Shown: piece after piece, positions 33,602 through 43,220 of the stretch
Numbering within the stretch: the first letter of the stretch is position 1
Layout of the letters: each line of letters opens with the position of its first letter
DNA from: a virus
Strand: one strand, 5' to 3'
Length of the DNA: 64,000 nucleotides
Virus record (IMG/VR): IMGVR_UViG_3300008110_000220
Location: 31,069 to 95,068 of that record
The notes under the pieces: generated by a model
What the model saw: only the letters and a program-made list of their open reading frames with translations
Database searches by the model: none
What the model was told of the DNA's origin: nothing
Translations under genes and position numbers: made by a program

Positions 33602-34147
33602 ATGGCAAAGCGCCCAGAAGATAAACAAAACTGGTATTTGAGAGAGTGTATCTCTTATAACCCAAAAGTAAGGGAAGAAATATGTAATCCTTCCTTTGGA
33701 TATTTGGGAGCTTCCAATTATTTTTTATATACAGTATCCGATAAGAATTTAAAAACTTCTATCGACATTACGGATGCTGGAAAATTTATTCTAAACTCCG
33801 ACGAATCCATTGAAATGGTTGCTGGAGAGCGTTCTGGCGACAAAAGTGAGAACATTCTAATTCACGCTAGACGTGGTAATGTATCAATAACAGCAGATAG
33901 AACTGGAAATATTCGCATATCGGGTAATAATGTAGTAGTTGAGTCTAATGGTGATCTCGAATATGTGGCTGGTAATGATTTTATTGTTGATGCCGCTAAC
34001 ATGAGGTTTCAAGGGAACAGTATTGAATCTGATGCACTAACAGGAAGTATGGTTCCACCACAGAAACAGTTTTTATTTAAAGTCTTCGCCAACTCCTTTG
34101 TTGGTGGTGGAGTAATACTAAAAGCACTTGGATTATTCATAGGATAA
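33602..34147 (+). CDS. Putative spike beta-helix protein
   Basis: The 181-residue product has short repeated beta strands (ILIHARRGNVSITADRTGNI, RISGNNVVVESNGDLEYVAG) like the C-terminal beta-prism of gp5/VgrG spikes, and is encoded immediately after the OB-domain gene, as if the T4 gp5 domains were split into two genes. Function by position and composition. Confidence 0.62.
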   Translation: MAKRPEDKQNWYLRECISYNPKVREEICNPSFGYLGASNYFLYTVSDKNLKTSIDITDAGKFILNSDESIEMVAGERSGDKSENILIHARRGNVSITADRTGNIRISGNNVVVESNGDLEYVAGNDFIVDAANMRFQGNSIESDALTGSMVPPQKQFLFKVFANSFVGGGVILKALGLFIG

Positions 34148-34148
34148 G

Positions 34149-37100
34149 ATGGCAGAAAACATCTGGGTACAAGGACAAGAGTCATATTTTAATGAAGACG
34201 CTAAGTTCTTCAAAGACGTATACATTTACGGAAAACTTTATTATGACTTTGAAGGTCTTGGAGATGATTTAACTCTTGATAATCTTACTGTTAATAACCA
34301 AGCAAATATAAATGACCTATATGTAGCAGGTCTCTCTACTTTCATAGGAGCATCTCAATTTAATAGCGTAGTTTCTTTTGGAAACACTGCTACTTTCCAA
34401 ACCGATGTTAACATTCTAGGAACACTAGATGTAGATAATATTGATGTTGGAATTGCTACAGTCAGACAACGTTTTGAACTTACTAGTGATGGCGGAACTA
34501 ATTACTTAGTTGGTTTTGCTACTGGATCCCGCGCTGGTAATATTGGTATTGGAAGCACGTTACCTGAACAACTACTTGATATTGGTAACTCTATTCGTAT
34601 TGTTAGGAATATCTTTGACTCTGCTAACTTTCCTGGTGATAATGGATACTTCCTATCCCGCGATGCTAATGGTATTCGTTGGATTTCTGCACCACCAAAT
34701 GCTAAGACTGATGGATTCTTCGCACGAAATGAAGGTATAAACGTCGGTGTTGGTTCATTTACAACTATTAACTTCATTGGTAATGGTAGTGGTGGAGACG
34801 TTGTTAATGCTACAGTAAATACTTCAGACTCCAATGTCCTTGATGTTAATATCATAGACCATTGGATAAGAAATGGTGCTGGTATTCACACAACAGTTAA
34901 TGTTGGTGTTAATGTAATTTCCCCACAAACACAGCTTGATGTTAACGGAATTGCTTGGTTCAGGGATGAACTGAGAGTATCTGGGGTATCAACATTTACT
35001 CAGTTGGTTAGAATAGATGCTCCACTGAGAGTACATAATAATCTTATTGTAGGTACAGCAACAACAGCAATATACGCAAATAACTCTGGTATTGCTACAT
35101 ATGCAGATAGGGCAGGTTTCTCTACAGTAGCAGGAATCTCAACGTTTGCTATCCAGTCTGGTTTCTCTACAGTATCAGGCATTGCTACATACGCTATTCA
35201 GTCTGGCTTCTCTACAGTATCAGGCATCTCTACTTTTGCTATTCAAGCAGGATTTGCTACCGTATCTGGTATATCGACTTTTGCTATTCAAGCAGGTTTC
35301 GCAACAGTAGCAGGAATCTCAACGTTTGCTATTCAGGCAGGATTTGCTACTGTATCTGGTATATCGACTTTTGCTATTCAGTCTGGTTTCTCTACAGTAT
35401 CAGGTATTGCTACCTTTGCTATCCAGTCTGGATTTGCTACAGTAGCAGGTTTCGCAACAAATGCCGCTAGAGCAGGCATTTCTACATTCATTCAAACTAC
35501 TGAGACTCTCACAAACCAAGACTTCTTCATTCCATTTGTTGAAAACTCAACTAGTCAAACAAGTGAGACTGTAAGAGTTGATAGTGGTATTACATATAAC
35601 CCATCAACCAATGCTTTGGGTATTGATGGATCTTTACAGGTTGGATCTGCTGCTACAGTTATTGCTACTAATGCATCTGGTGATATTGGTTTCAACAGCA
35701 CAACTCCAACAAGAGCAGTTGACTTCCAAAAAGATGTTCGCTTCCAGCAGGCATTATATGATCTAAATGATAATGTTGGATTTAGAACTGAAAAGTATCA
35801 GGTTCCAAGAAATGTCCTAACAACTGTTGGAGTTGATACGACAGGAAACATTATTGGTGGAAGATTCTATGATGCCGCAAACCTAATACGACTAAACTTA
35901 GACTACATTGCTAATGAATCTATTGGTTTCTTAACAAGTACAGACTATAAGAGTCCAGCATTTGCCCTATCTTCGGCAGACTACACTTCCTGTAAGGATG
36001 ATATTAAGGATATTCTGAAAGCTATTACCTATGATATCACAAGAGGTGGTAACTCCCGTTGTGTTGGTGCTGGTCAGTCTTATTATAATGGAGCAACTCT
36101 ACAGCACATCACTGGAACTGATATAAACGGTTACAGTATCAAGGAAGCAACTATTGTTGCTATCACGACTGCTGCTCAAGTAGCAAGATATGTTATCAAT
36201 AACTTACCAGCACCAAGATCTTATCAGGGTGTAGGCAATAGTGTTTCTCTCATTCGTGATCTAACATTACAAGACGACCCTGCTGTTGGTTTCAACACTG
36301 ATCCAGGCGGTTGTTCTAATGTTGTTTCTGCTATTACTGTTTGTGCAGGTATTGTTACTAATATTATTCAACTTGGTGCATCTGCATTCACCACTATTGG
36401 TTTTACCACAACAGCACCAAATGGTAAGATTGTTTGGGCTCCTGCAGGTGCTGACTCTAGAAACATTATCTGGGTTTCTAAGTATGGTAACGATGATAAT
36501 GATGGTAGAACAGAAGGTTCAGCAAAACTAACTATCGGTTCCGCCGCTGAAGCAGCACAACCTGGCGATACTATTATGGTTCGCTCTGGTGTTTATGCTG
36601 AGAACAATCCTATTGGTTTAAGAACTGATGTTTCGGTTATTGGTCAAGACTTAAGACTGGTTACTATTTACCCACAAAACAATGATGATGTCTTTTATGT
36701 TAGAAGAGGATGTTTGATTGATAGTTTGAGTTTTGCTTACAGTAAAGATCCTTATGATGATTCTGCACCATTGTCTATTACTGGTGCTGCTGTTGCTTTC
36801 CCACCACCAGCTGGTATTGGTAGTGCTAGATCTGGTTTCTTGGATCCTGGTCCTTGCAATGAAGGTCCAAGTGGAAGATGGAGATCTCCATATGTTCGTA
36901 ACTGTACGAACTTTATGAGTAACAGTATTGGTATGAAGATAGACGGAGACCATGTTGCTGCTGCCTTTACCGGAACTAATAATCTTGGGCAAGACCTCAA
37001 GTGTATGGTTTGTGACTCATTTACTCAATATAACCAAAATGGTATTGGCGTTTCTATCACTAACAAAGCATATGCTCAGTTAGTTTCTATTTTTACTATC

Positions 37101-38063
37101 AACTCTAAGATTGGTATCTTTGCTGGTAGTGGTGGACAATGTGACCTAACAAACTCTAACTCCTCATTTGGTGATTATGGTTTGTATGCTGATGGAACCA
37201 GTGGTGATGAGTTTACTGGAATTACTACTGGGACAACAGTTGCTGCGGAACAAGATACTTATACCTTCTTCGATATGAGAGATGATCTATCGAATATAAG
37301 AAAACCATTTGATGGTCAGGGTGCTTTCTTCAAGATAAACCTTGACGATTATGTTAATACTGGAGGAAAGAGTGGTATTGTTATGGAACCACTTAGAACT
37401 ATTAGAACAATTAATGTTACCAATGGAGGTTCTGGATATAGTGCATCAGCTCCTCCTAATGTAACTGTATCTGCACCATTTGGTCCTGAAGGAATTCTTG
37501 CCGAACTATCTGCTAATGTGAGTGCTGCCGGAACTATTAGTTCTATTGATATTATTGCTAGTGGTAGAAACTTCCTTCCCGCAGGTAGTGGATCTAATCA
37601 ACAGGATATTGTTATCACCATTTCTGGTTCTGGTGGAGCAACTGCCGAAGCGATTACGGATCCAATACTTTACACTATAAACACTGCAACAGAACCAACA
37701 AATACTGGTGTTACAACTGTTACTTTCAATGAATTTGTTCCTTATTCTGTTGGTGTTGGTGTGAGTGTTTCACTGAGAAGACTAAGTAGAATCATCACCA
37801 GTTCTCACTCCTTTGAATATATCGGTGCTGGTACAGACATAAATAGAGCAAACCCCTTCCAGGGTGGTGTGCCTATTCCTGAAAATGAAATAGTTGCTAT
37901 TAATGGCGGTCAAATTCCATTCACCAGCACAGATCAAAAAGGAAACTTTAGAATTGGACAAGGACTAACTATTGACCAAACTACCTCTACTATTTCTGGA
38001 AGAGACTTTAACAGAGCGATACAAGCAAACTTAACACCACTGATACTTGCTTTGGGAGGATAA
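34149..38063 (+). CDS. Giant repeat-containing virion protein
   Basis: The 1304-residue protein starts like baseplate/fibre proteins (MAENIWVQGQESYFNEDAKF). About residues 320-445 form an array of 14-residue repeats GFxTVxGIxTFAIQ. About 770-870 (IWVSKYGNDDNDGRTEGSAK, PGDTIMVRSGVYAENNPIGL) is a pectin-lyase-like right-handed beta-helix, and GSGYSASAPPNVTV motifs follow. Location after the spike suggests a baseplate-attached structural protein in the role of gp10 or a fibre; I cannot assign it. Confidence 0.65.
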   Translation: MAENIWVQGQESYFNEDAKFFKDVYIYGKLYYDFEGLGDDLTLDNLTVNNQANINDLYVAGLSTFIGASQFNSVVSFGNTATFQTDVNILGTLDVDNIDVGIATVRQRFELTSDGGTNYLVGFATGSRAGNIGIGSTLPEQLLDIGNSIRIVRNIFDSANFPGDNGYFLSRDANGIRWISAPPNAKTDGFFARNEGINVGVGSFTTINFIGNGSGGDVVNATVNTSDSNVLDVNIIDHWIRNGAGIHTTVNVGVNVISPQTQLDVNGIAWFRDELRVSGVSTFTQLVRIDAPLRVHNNLIVGTATTAIYANNSGIATYADRAGFSTVAGISTFAIQSGFSTVSGIATYAIQSGFSTVSGISTFAIQAGFATVSGISTFAIQAGFATVAGISTFAIQAGFATVSGISTFAIQSGFSTVSGIATFAIQSGFATVAGFATNAARAGISTFIQTTETLTNQDFFIPFVENSTSQTSETVRVDSGITYNPSTNALGIDGSLQVGSAATVIATNASGDIGFNSTTPTRAVDFQKDVRFQQALYDLNDNVGFRTEKYQVPRNVLTTVGVDTTGNIIGGRFYDAANLIRLNLDYIANESIGFLTSTDYKSPAFALSSADYTSCKDDIKDILKAITYDITRGGNSRCVGAGQSYYNGATLQHITGTDINGYSIKEATIVAITTAAQVARYVINNLPAPRSYQGVGNSVSLIRDLTLQDDPAVGFNTDPGGCSNVVSAITVCAGIVTNIIQLGASAFTTIGFTTTAPNGKIVWAPAGADSRNIIWVSKYGNDDNDGRTEGSAKLTIGSAAEAAQPGDTIMVRSGVYAENNPIGLRTDVSVIGQDLRLVTIYPQNNDDVFYVRRGCLIDSLSFAYSKDPYDDSAPLSITGAAVAFPPPAGIGSARSGFLDPGPCNEGPSGRWRSPYVRNCTNFMSNSIGMKIDGDHVAAAFTGTNNLGQDLKCMVCDSFTQYNQNGIGVSITNKAYAQLVSIFTINSKIGIFAGSGGQCDLTNSNSSFGDYGLYADGTSGDEFTGITTGTTVAAEQDTYTFFDMRDDLSNIRKPFDGQGAFFKINLDDYVNTGGKSGIVMEPLRTIRTINVTNGGSGYSASAPPNVTVSAPFGPEGILAELSANVSAAGTISSIDIIASGRNFLPAGSGSNQQDIVITISGSGGATAEAITDPILYTINTATEPTNTGVTTVTFNEFVPYSVGVGVSVSLRRLSRIITSSHSFEYIGAGTDINRANPFQGGVPIPENEIVAINGGQIPFTSTDQKGNFRIGQGLTIDQTTSTISGRDFNRAIQANLTPLILALGG
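35105..35480 (+). repeat. 42-bp tandem repeats
   Basis: About eight 42-bp units coding for GFxTVxGIxTxAIQ. Units fall into subtypes (SGFST, AGFAT) arranged irregularly, consistent with duplication and exchange. Confidence 0.8.
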
Positions 38064-38072
38064 TAAGATAAG

Positions 38073-38732
38073 ATGGCAATCGCACCAGTCAATAAGTTTC
38101 TTACAGTCGCTGTTCCTGTGGCTCCAGGAGAACAGAAAATATACGAGGTCCCTACAGGCACTTCTGCTATTTTACTCTATGCACAAGTATCTAATGTGGG
38201 AGTTGGAACCTATCCGACTACAACTCTGATACACAGAAGAGAAAGTAGAAGTACAGGTAATACAAGAGATATTAGAATTATAAAAAATATTGAAGTTCCA
38301 CCAAACGATGCTGCTATTCTTATTGATGGTCGTTTGGTTTTAGAAAAAACTGCTACAGTTCTAGATAGACTTTATATCACTGGAACACAGACTGGTATTG
38401 TAACGATTACAAATGTAACTTATGATGAACCAACTGGTGTTTCAACTATTACAACTTTAACAGCACATAACTTTACTGTTGGTTCTGATATCACTATGTC
38501 TGGTATTGCTATGACCTGCCCATCAGGTTCTGGTATTACCACAACTATTTTCCCAAGTCCACAAAAGTCTTATGTTGTAGACAACATAACTAGTGATGTT
38601 GGAGGTTCGAAAACATTCACAACAACTGTAGGAAGCGCCAATGGAATTATCCATACATATGTAAGCGGCGGTCTTGTTGGTCCACTACAAATGGAATTTA
38701 TTGGTAGTTTCCTAGAAAATAGCACCACTTAA
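38073..38732 (+). CDS. Virion structural protein
   Basis: The 219-residue protein is beta-rich (LTVAVPVAPGEQKIYEVPTG, ILIDGRLVLEKTATVLDRLY) with an inserted Thr/Gly-rich region (about 115-200). It lies between the giant virion protein and a collagen-like fibre gene, and could be an adaptor for fibre attachment. No family recognised with confidence. Confidence 0.6.
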   Translation: MAIAPVNKFLTVAVPVAPGEQKIYEVPTGTSAILLYAQVSNVGVGTYPTTTLIHRRESRSTGNTRDIRIIKNIEVPPNDAAILIDGRLVLEKTATVLDRLYITGTQTGIVTITNVTYDEPTGVSTITTLTAHNFTVGSDITMSGIAMTCPSGSGITTTIFPSPQKSYVVDNITSDVGGSKTFTTTVGSANGIIHTYVSGGLVGPLQMEFIGSFLENSTT

Positions 38733-38738
38733 TAAGAA

Positions 38739-40604
38739 ATGGCAGATAATACAAGAAAGCCGACACAGCGATATATAAGTGGTAGAGTAAAGATAGCAGG
38801 AACTGAAGCGTTATCTTCAGACCGTCATTTATATGTTCATCCAGGTGAGGTCGAACCCAACTTAGGTTATGTTGGAGAAAAATTAATACCACTTGCTGAT
38901 AAGTATTATCAGTTGATTACCGTTAATAACGGTACAACTTATGATAGATACTGGCAGGAACAGCCTGGTTTACAACCTGGTGGAATAAGTATCTTTGACG
39001 AAGGATTTCTTGTTGGAACTGCCAATAGTATATCAAAACTAAACTTTGTAGGAACTGGTGTAACTGCCATTGCAAGTGGATCTATTTCTACAATTACAAT
39101 ATCTCCCAGAGTTACTGTTAGTGCAGAACCACCAAGTGGAGTAAGTCAGGGAGATCTTTGGTGGGATAGTGATGTAGGTGAACTATATCTTTACTATCAG
39201 GATGGAAATAGTGAACAGTGGGTTGAAACATCTGGTGGTAGTGAGACTGTAACTATTAGCGATACTGCTCCAAGTTCTCCAAATATTGGAGACTTATGGT
39301 GGGAAAGTGATACTGGAGATTTAAAAGTATATTATAATGATGGTTCTAGTTCTCAATGGGTATCTGCAAATAGTTCTGATACACTAGTACAAATATCAAC
39401 ATCATCTCCATCATCACCACAACCAGGCGATCTTTGGTGGAATAGTGAGTCTGGTAACCTTTACGTTTACTATGAAGATGCAGACACATCTCAATGGGTT
39501 ACGGCAAGCAATGCTATTGAAGGACCACAAGGATCTACAGGTGCTCAAGGTACTGCTGGACCACAAGGAGCACAAGGTTATCAAGGTGCTCAAGGTGCAG
39601 TAGGAGCACAAGGATCTACAGGTGCTCAAGGTGCTACTGGTGCTCAAGGTTCAGTAGGAGCACAAGGATCTACAGGTGCTCAAGGTGCTCAAGGTACGGC
39701 AGGTACATCAGGATCTCAAGGTACTATAGGTGCTCAAGGTGCTCAAGGTGCTCAAGGTCGTCAGGGTGCTGTTGGTGCTCAAGGTGCTACTGGTGCTCAA
39801 GGTTCAGTAGGAGCACAAGGATCTACAGGTGCTCAAGGTACGGCAGGTACATCAGGATCTCAAGGTACTGTAGGTGCTCAAGGTGCACAAGGTTATCAAG
39901 GTGTTCAGGGTGCTGTTGGTGCTCAAGGTGCTCAAGGTGCTACTGGTGCTCAAGGTTCAGTAGGAGCACAAGGATCTACAGGTGCTCAAGGTGCTCAAGG
40001 AACCGCAGGTGCTCAAGGTGCTCAAGGTACGGCAGGTACATCAGGATCTCAAGGTACTATAGGTGCTCAAGGTGCTACTGGTGCTCAAGGTGCTCAAGGA
40101 ACCGCAGGTGCATCAGGATCTCAAGGTACTACTGGTGCTCAAGGTGCTCAAGGAACCGCAGGATCTCAAGGTACTATAGGTGCTCAAGGTACTATAGGTG
40201 CTCAAGGTTCAGTAGGAGCACAGGGTGCTCAAGGTCGTCAGGGTGCTACTGGTGCTCAAGGTGCTCAAGGTACGGCAGGTGCTCAAGGATCCGATGGAAC
40301 AAGACCTCTAACTGTAACCACAAAATCTTCATCATATGTTTTAGTTGCAGGAGACGCTGGAACTATTATAAGTATAACTGCAGGAGGAGTTACTGTTCCT
40401 TCTGATACTTTTACTGCAGGAAATACCGTATTAATTTACAATAACTCCGCTTCTTCACAAACAATCACACAGGGTACTTCTACAACATTAAGACTTCCTG
40501 GAACTTCTGATACTGGCAATAGAACTTTACAGCAAAGAGGTTTGGCAACGGTTTTATGTATAGCAAGTAACGAATTTGTAATTTCTGGTAGCGGATTGTT
40601 GTAA
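38739..40604 (+). CDS. Collagen-like fibre shaft with three Trp-rich repeats
   Basis: The 621-residue protein has a virion-attachment-type N-terminus (RYISGRVKIAGTEALSSDRH), three 36-40-residue repeats around PSxxQGDLWWDSDxGxLYxYY (about 125-260), a collagen-like Gly-X-Y shaft (261-517), and a C-terminal domain of about 95 residues (TVTTKSSSYVLVAGDAGTII ... GNRTLQQRGLATVLC) shared with the fibres at 42321 and 45316. That shared end probably trimerises the shaft or binds the separate tip encoded next. Confidence 0.78.
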   Translation: MADNTRKPTQRYISGRVKIAGTEALSSDRHLYVHPGEVEPNLGYVGEKLIPLADKYYQLITVNNGTTYDRYWQEQPGLQPGGISIFDEGFLVGTANSISKLNFVGTGVTAIASGSISTITISPRVTVSAEPPSGVSQGDLWWDSDVGELYLYYQDGNSEQWVETSGGSETVTISDTAPSSPNIGDLWWESDTGDLKVYYNDGSSSQWVSANSSDTLVQISTSSPSSPQPGDLWWNSESGNLYVYYEDADTSQWVTASNAIEGPQGSTGAQGTAGPQGAQGYQGAQGAVGAQGSTGAQGATGAQGSVGAQGSTGAQGAQGTAGTSGSQGTIGAQGAQGAQGRQGAVGAQGATGAQGSVGAQGSTGAQGTAGTSGSQGTVGAQGAQGYQGVQGAVGAQGAQGATGAQGSVGAQGSTGAQGAQGTAGAQGAQGTAGTSGSQGTIGAQGATGAQGAQGTAGASGSQGTTGAQGAQGTAGSQGTIGAQGTIGAQGSVGAQGAQGRQGATGAQGAQGTAGAQGSDGTRPLTVTTKSSSYVLVAGDAGTIISITAGGVTVPSDTFTAGNTVLIYNNSASSQTITQGTSTTLRLPGTSDTGNRTLQQRGLATVLCIASNEFVISGSGLL

Positions 40605-40607
40605 TTT

Positions 40608-41468
40608 ATGACTATTGCATCTGTTCCTCATTTACTATCTTCAGAATTAATTCATCACATTACAACCAATCAAGAGAATTTAAATTTACAAACTCTTTTT
40701 GGATCAAGTAAGTATTCAGCAGGTATTAATAAAAGAGTTGTCATTGCTAGTGGAGTTACTATTGGAGCCACGAGCACAGGAAATTATGCTTTAAACATTC
40801 CGTCAGGATTTGGTGGAAGAATACTTTTGGTAAATGAGGGTTCTATTCTTGGTGCTGGTGGTGCCGCAAATAGTGGAACTGGTGGAAATGCTATTAATGC
40901 TGGTGCCTCTAATATTTTCATTGATAATCGTGGCACTATTTCCTCTGGTGGTGGAGGAGGAGGAGTTGGTGGCACTGGTGGTGGAGGATATTATCAATCA
41001 TCTGGAGAATCATATTGGGCAAATACTGTTTGTAGCGGAAACAGTATGCCTTGTTATCAATTAAATCCACCACACCCTTGTAACTGTCAAGATGAATGTA
41101 GAAGAATAAGAGCTTGTGGTGATGGTAGAAACTATACATTATGGGAAAAAGTATGTAAATATTGCTATACAAATACTTACTATACCTCAGGTGGTTCTGG
41201 TGGTAATGGTGGAAGAGGTGAAGGTTATGATGGTGCTGCTGCATCTGGTTCTTCTGGAAGTGCAGGTGGCACAAATGCTGGTGCTGGTGGAACAGGTGGA
41301 ACTGGTGGTTCTTACGGAAACAGTGGTAATACTGGTAACACCGGTGCAAACGGCAACAATGGGTCTGGTGCCGCAGGAACTGCTGGTGGTTTAGCAGGAT
41401 TTTATATCGTTAACAATGGAAATGTTACTTGGGTTGCAAATGGCACAAGAAATGGTAGAATAGGATAA
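40608..41468 (+). CDS. Glycine-rich, Cys-rich putative tip adhesin
   Basis: The 286-residue protein begins with a beta-rich domain (NKRVVIASGVTIGATSTGNY, IPSGFGGRILLVNEG), then poly-Gly stretches (GGGGGGVGGTGGGGYY; GGNGGRGEGYDG; GGTNAGAGGTGGTGG) that frame a Cys-rich insert of about 45 residues with eight cysteines (CYQLNPPHPCNCQDECRRI, CKYC). Such Gly-rich motifs are known from distal adhesins like T2/S16 gp38. It follows the shaft gene by 3 bp. It resembles the product of 57069 in layout. Confidence 0.65.
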   Translation: MTIASVPHLLSSELIHHITTNQENLNLQTLFGSSKYSAGINKRVVIASGVTIGATSTGNYALNIPSGFGGRILLVNEGSILGAGGAANSGTGGNAINAGASNIFIDNRGTISSGGGGGGVGGTGGGGYYQSSGESYWANTVCSGNSMPCYQLNPPHPCNCQDECRRIRACGDGRNYTLWEKVCKYCYTNTYYTSGGSGGNGGRGEGYDGAAASGSSGSAGGTNAGAGGTGGTGGSYGNSGNTGNTGANGNNGSGAAGTAGGLAGFYIVNNGNVTWVANGTRNGRIG

Positions 41469-41471
41469 ATA
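41464..41471 (+). promoter_or_regulatory. Late promoter
   Basis: GATAAATA overlapping the stop codon of the adhesin gene, 23 bp before the next ATG. Confidence 0.55.
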
Positions 41472-41493
41472 CTTGTAAATTTATTGATACATA

Positions 41494-42048
41494 ATGAAGT
41501 ATATAATCAAAGAAGTTCTTCCTGGTCAAATCAGGGTTGAGTTTGAAGATAATTCGTGGGCAATCGTGCCTATTGGAGAAAATTTTTCTCTAGAAGATGT
41601 TGATGACGCAGTATCTTATTATGATCCAGAATTTATACCAGACCCACAAACTTTGATTAATTCGAATGTTTCTGTAGATTTAGAAAGGCAATCTACTAGA
41701 AAGGAAAATTCTGTATTGCCAAATACAATTTTTGAAAAATCTATTCAAACTCAAGCATCAACTAGTGATAATGTTCCAGATGTAGATTTAACACCAATTA
41801 CAACTGAATTATATGGCGGTTTACCACTACCAAATTTTCACAAAGACCAAATTATCATATCATATGTAATGGCAGATTACTTTATCAAGAAAAATGATGA
41901 TTATAGATTGAAAGAAGAGTTGGATAAGAAAATTGAGGAATATGTCGTAACAAATAGTATTACTGTTGAAGATGCAATAGAAAGTTTAATTTTTGAAAAT
42001 GATGATTTAATCGTAGAACTTGCAGAGGAGCAATTGAAAAATGAATGA
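41494..42048 (+). CDS. Unknown protein in fibre cluster
   Basis: The 184-residue acidic protein has an N-terminal small beta domain (MKYIIKEVLPGQIRVEFEDN, WAIVPIGENFSLEDVDDAV) and a helical C-terminus (residues 140-184). No family recognised. Its position between fibre cassettes and coupling to the zinc-knuckle gene suggest a role in fibre assembly, without direct evidence. Confidence 0.55.
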   Translation: MKYIIKEVLPGQIRVEFEDNSWAIVPIGENFSLEDVDDAVSYYDPEFIPDPQTLINSNVSVDLERQSTRKENSVLPNTIFEKSIQTQASTSDNVPDVDLTPITTELYGGLPLPNFHKDQIIISYVMADYFIKKNDDYRLKEELDKKIEEYVVTNSITVEDAIESLIFENDDLIVELAEEQLKNE

Positions 42049-42196
42049 AAAAATTCAGTTAGCTGTTGATAGAATGAAACTTTGCTTACAGTGCGAACAT
42101 TTCTTCAAACCAACTAGACAGTGTAAGAAGTGTGGGTGTTTTATGCCGATTAAGGTAAGACTTAGCAATTCTTCGTGTCCTGTTGGGAAATGGTAG
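42041..42196 (+). CDS. 51-residue zinc-knuckle protein
   Basis: The product has CLQCEHFFKPTRQCKKCGCF and a final CPVGKW. The same pattern (CRACPAYDDIQHRCKECGCF ... CPLGKW) ends the protein encoded at 58275, so both belong to one zinc-binding family (DUF6171-like, by memory). It overlaps the upstream gene by 8 bp. Confidence 0.7.
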   Translation: MNEKIQLAVDRMKLCLQCEHFFKPTRQCKKCGCFMPIKVRLSNSSCPVGKW

Positions 42197-42295
42197 TTTA
42201 TTGTTGATGATAAAAATCTTAATTAATATTAACTAAAGTGATTGGTTGGCAAAAAAGTTACAGATTTAATGTTGCATTTCTAATTACATGCTAAG

Positions 42296-42303
42296 AATAA
42301 ATA
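42296..42303 (+). promoter_or_regulatory. Late promoter of fibre gene
   Basis: AATAAATA 17 bp before the fibre start at 42321, in a 124-bp gap that holds no gene. Confidence 0.6.
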
Positions 42304-42320
42304 TCTAAAAACCGTAGATA

Positions 42321-43220
42321 ATGGCTGCATTAAATTTTCCTGCTAGTCCTACTTTAAATGATGAGTATAACGCTAATGGTGCTACTTGGCGTTGGAATGG
42401 AACTGCTTGGGTAAGACTTGGTGATCCTGGAGCACAAGGTGCTCAAGGTTCCACAGGTGCTACTGGTGCTCAAGGTGCTCAAGGGACCGCTGGTGCTCAA
42501 GGTGCTGTAGGGGCTCAAGGTGCTCAAGGTTCCACAGGTGCTACTGGTGCTCAAGGTTCCACAGGTGCTACTGGCGCACAAGGTTCAGTAGGAGCACAAG
42601 GAACCGCTGGTGCTCAAGGTGCTACTGGTGCTACTGGTGCTCAGGGTGCTGTAGGTGCTACTGGTGCTCAGGGTGCTGCAGGTGCATCAGGATCTCAAGG
42701 TACTATAGGTGCTCAAGGTGCTACTGGTGCTCAGGGTGCTGTAGGTGCTACTGGTGCTCAAGGTGCTCAAGGTACGGCAGGTGCTCAAGGTACTATAGGT
42801 GCTCAAGGTGCATCAGGATCTCAAGGTACTATAGGTGCTCAAGGTGCTACTGGTGCTCAGGGTGCTGTAGGTGCTACTGGTGCTCAAGGTGCTCAAGGTG
42901 TACAGGGTTCACCTGGAACTCTAACTCTTAATGAAAAGTCTTCAAATTATACATTAGTAGCATCAGATAATAGTAAAATTATTTCAATTACTGCAGCAAT
43001 TAGTATCACCGTTCCATCTGGAGTATTTTCTGCTGGAGATACTGTAACCATAGTAAATAACACAAATGCAACCAGATCAATAGTTCAAGGATCTGGTGTT
43101 ACTATGTACACTGCAGGAACTTCTACTACAGGAAATAAATCTTTAATTCAAAGAGGAATTGCTACGGTAATTTGCGTATCTTCCGATACTTTTTTCATTA
43201 GTGGAGCTGGTCTTGTATAA
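42321..43220 (+). CDS. Collagen-like fibre shaft
   Basis: The 299-residue protein has the N-terminal anchor module shared with 6970 and 45316 ([29 protein letters not shown]), Gly-X-Y triplets at about 35-198, and the C-terminal 95-residue domain shared with 38739 and 45316 ([20 protein letters not shown] ... GAGLV). The next gene starts in the TAATG of its stop, so shaft and tip are co-translated. Confidence 0.78.
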   Translation: MAALNFPASPTLNDEYNANGATWRWNGTAWVRLGDPGAQGAQGSTGATGAQGAQGTAGAQGAVGAQGAQGSTGATGAQGSTGATGAQGSVGAQGTAGAQGATGATGAQGAVGATGAQGAAGASGSQGTIGAQGATGAQGAVGATGAQGAQGTAGAQGTIGAQGASGSQGTIGAQGATGAQGAVGATGAQGAQGVQGSPGTLTLNEKSSNYTLVASDNSKIISITAAISITVPSGVFSAGDTVTIVNNTNATRSIVQGSGVTMYTAGTSTTGNKSLIQRGIATVICVSSDTFFISGAGLV

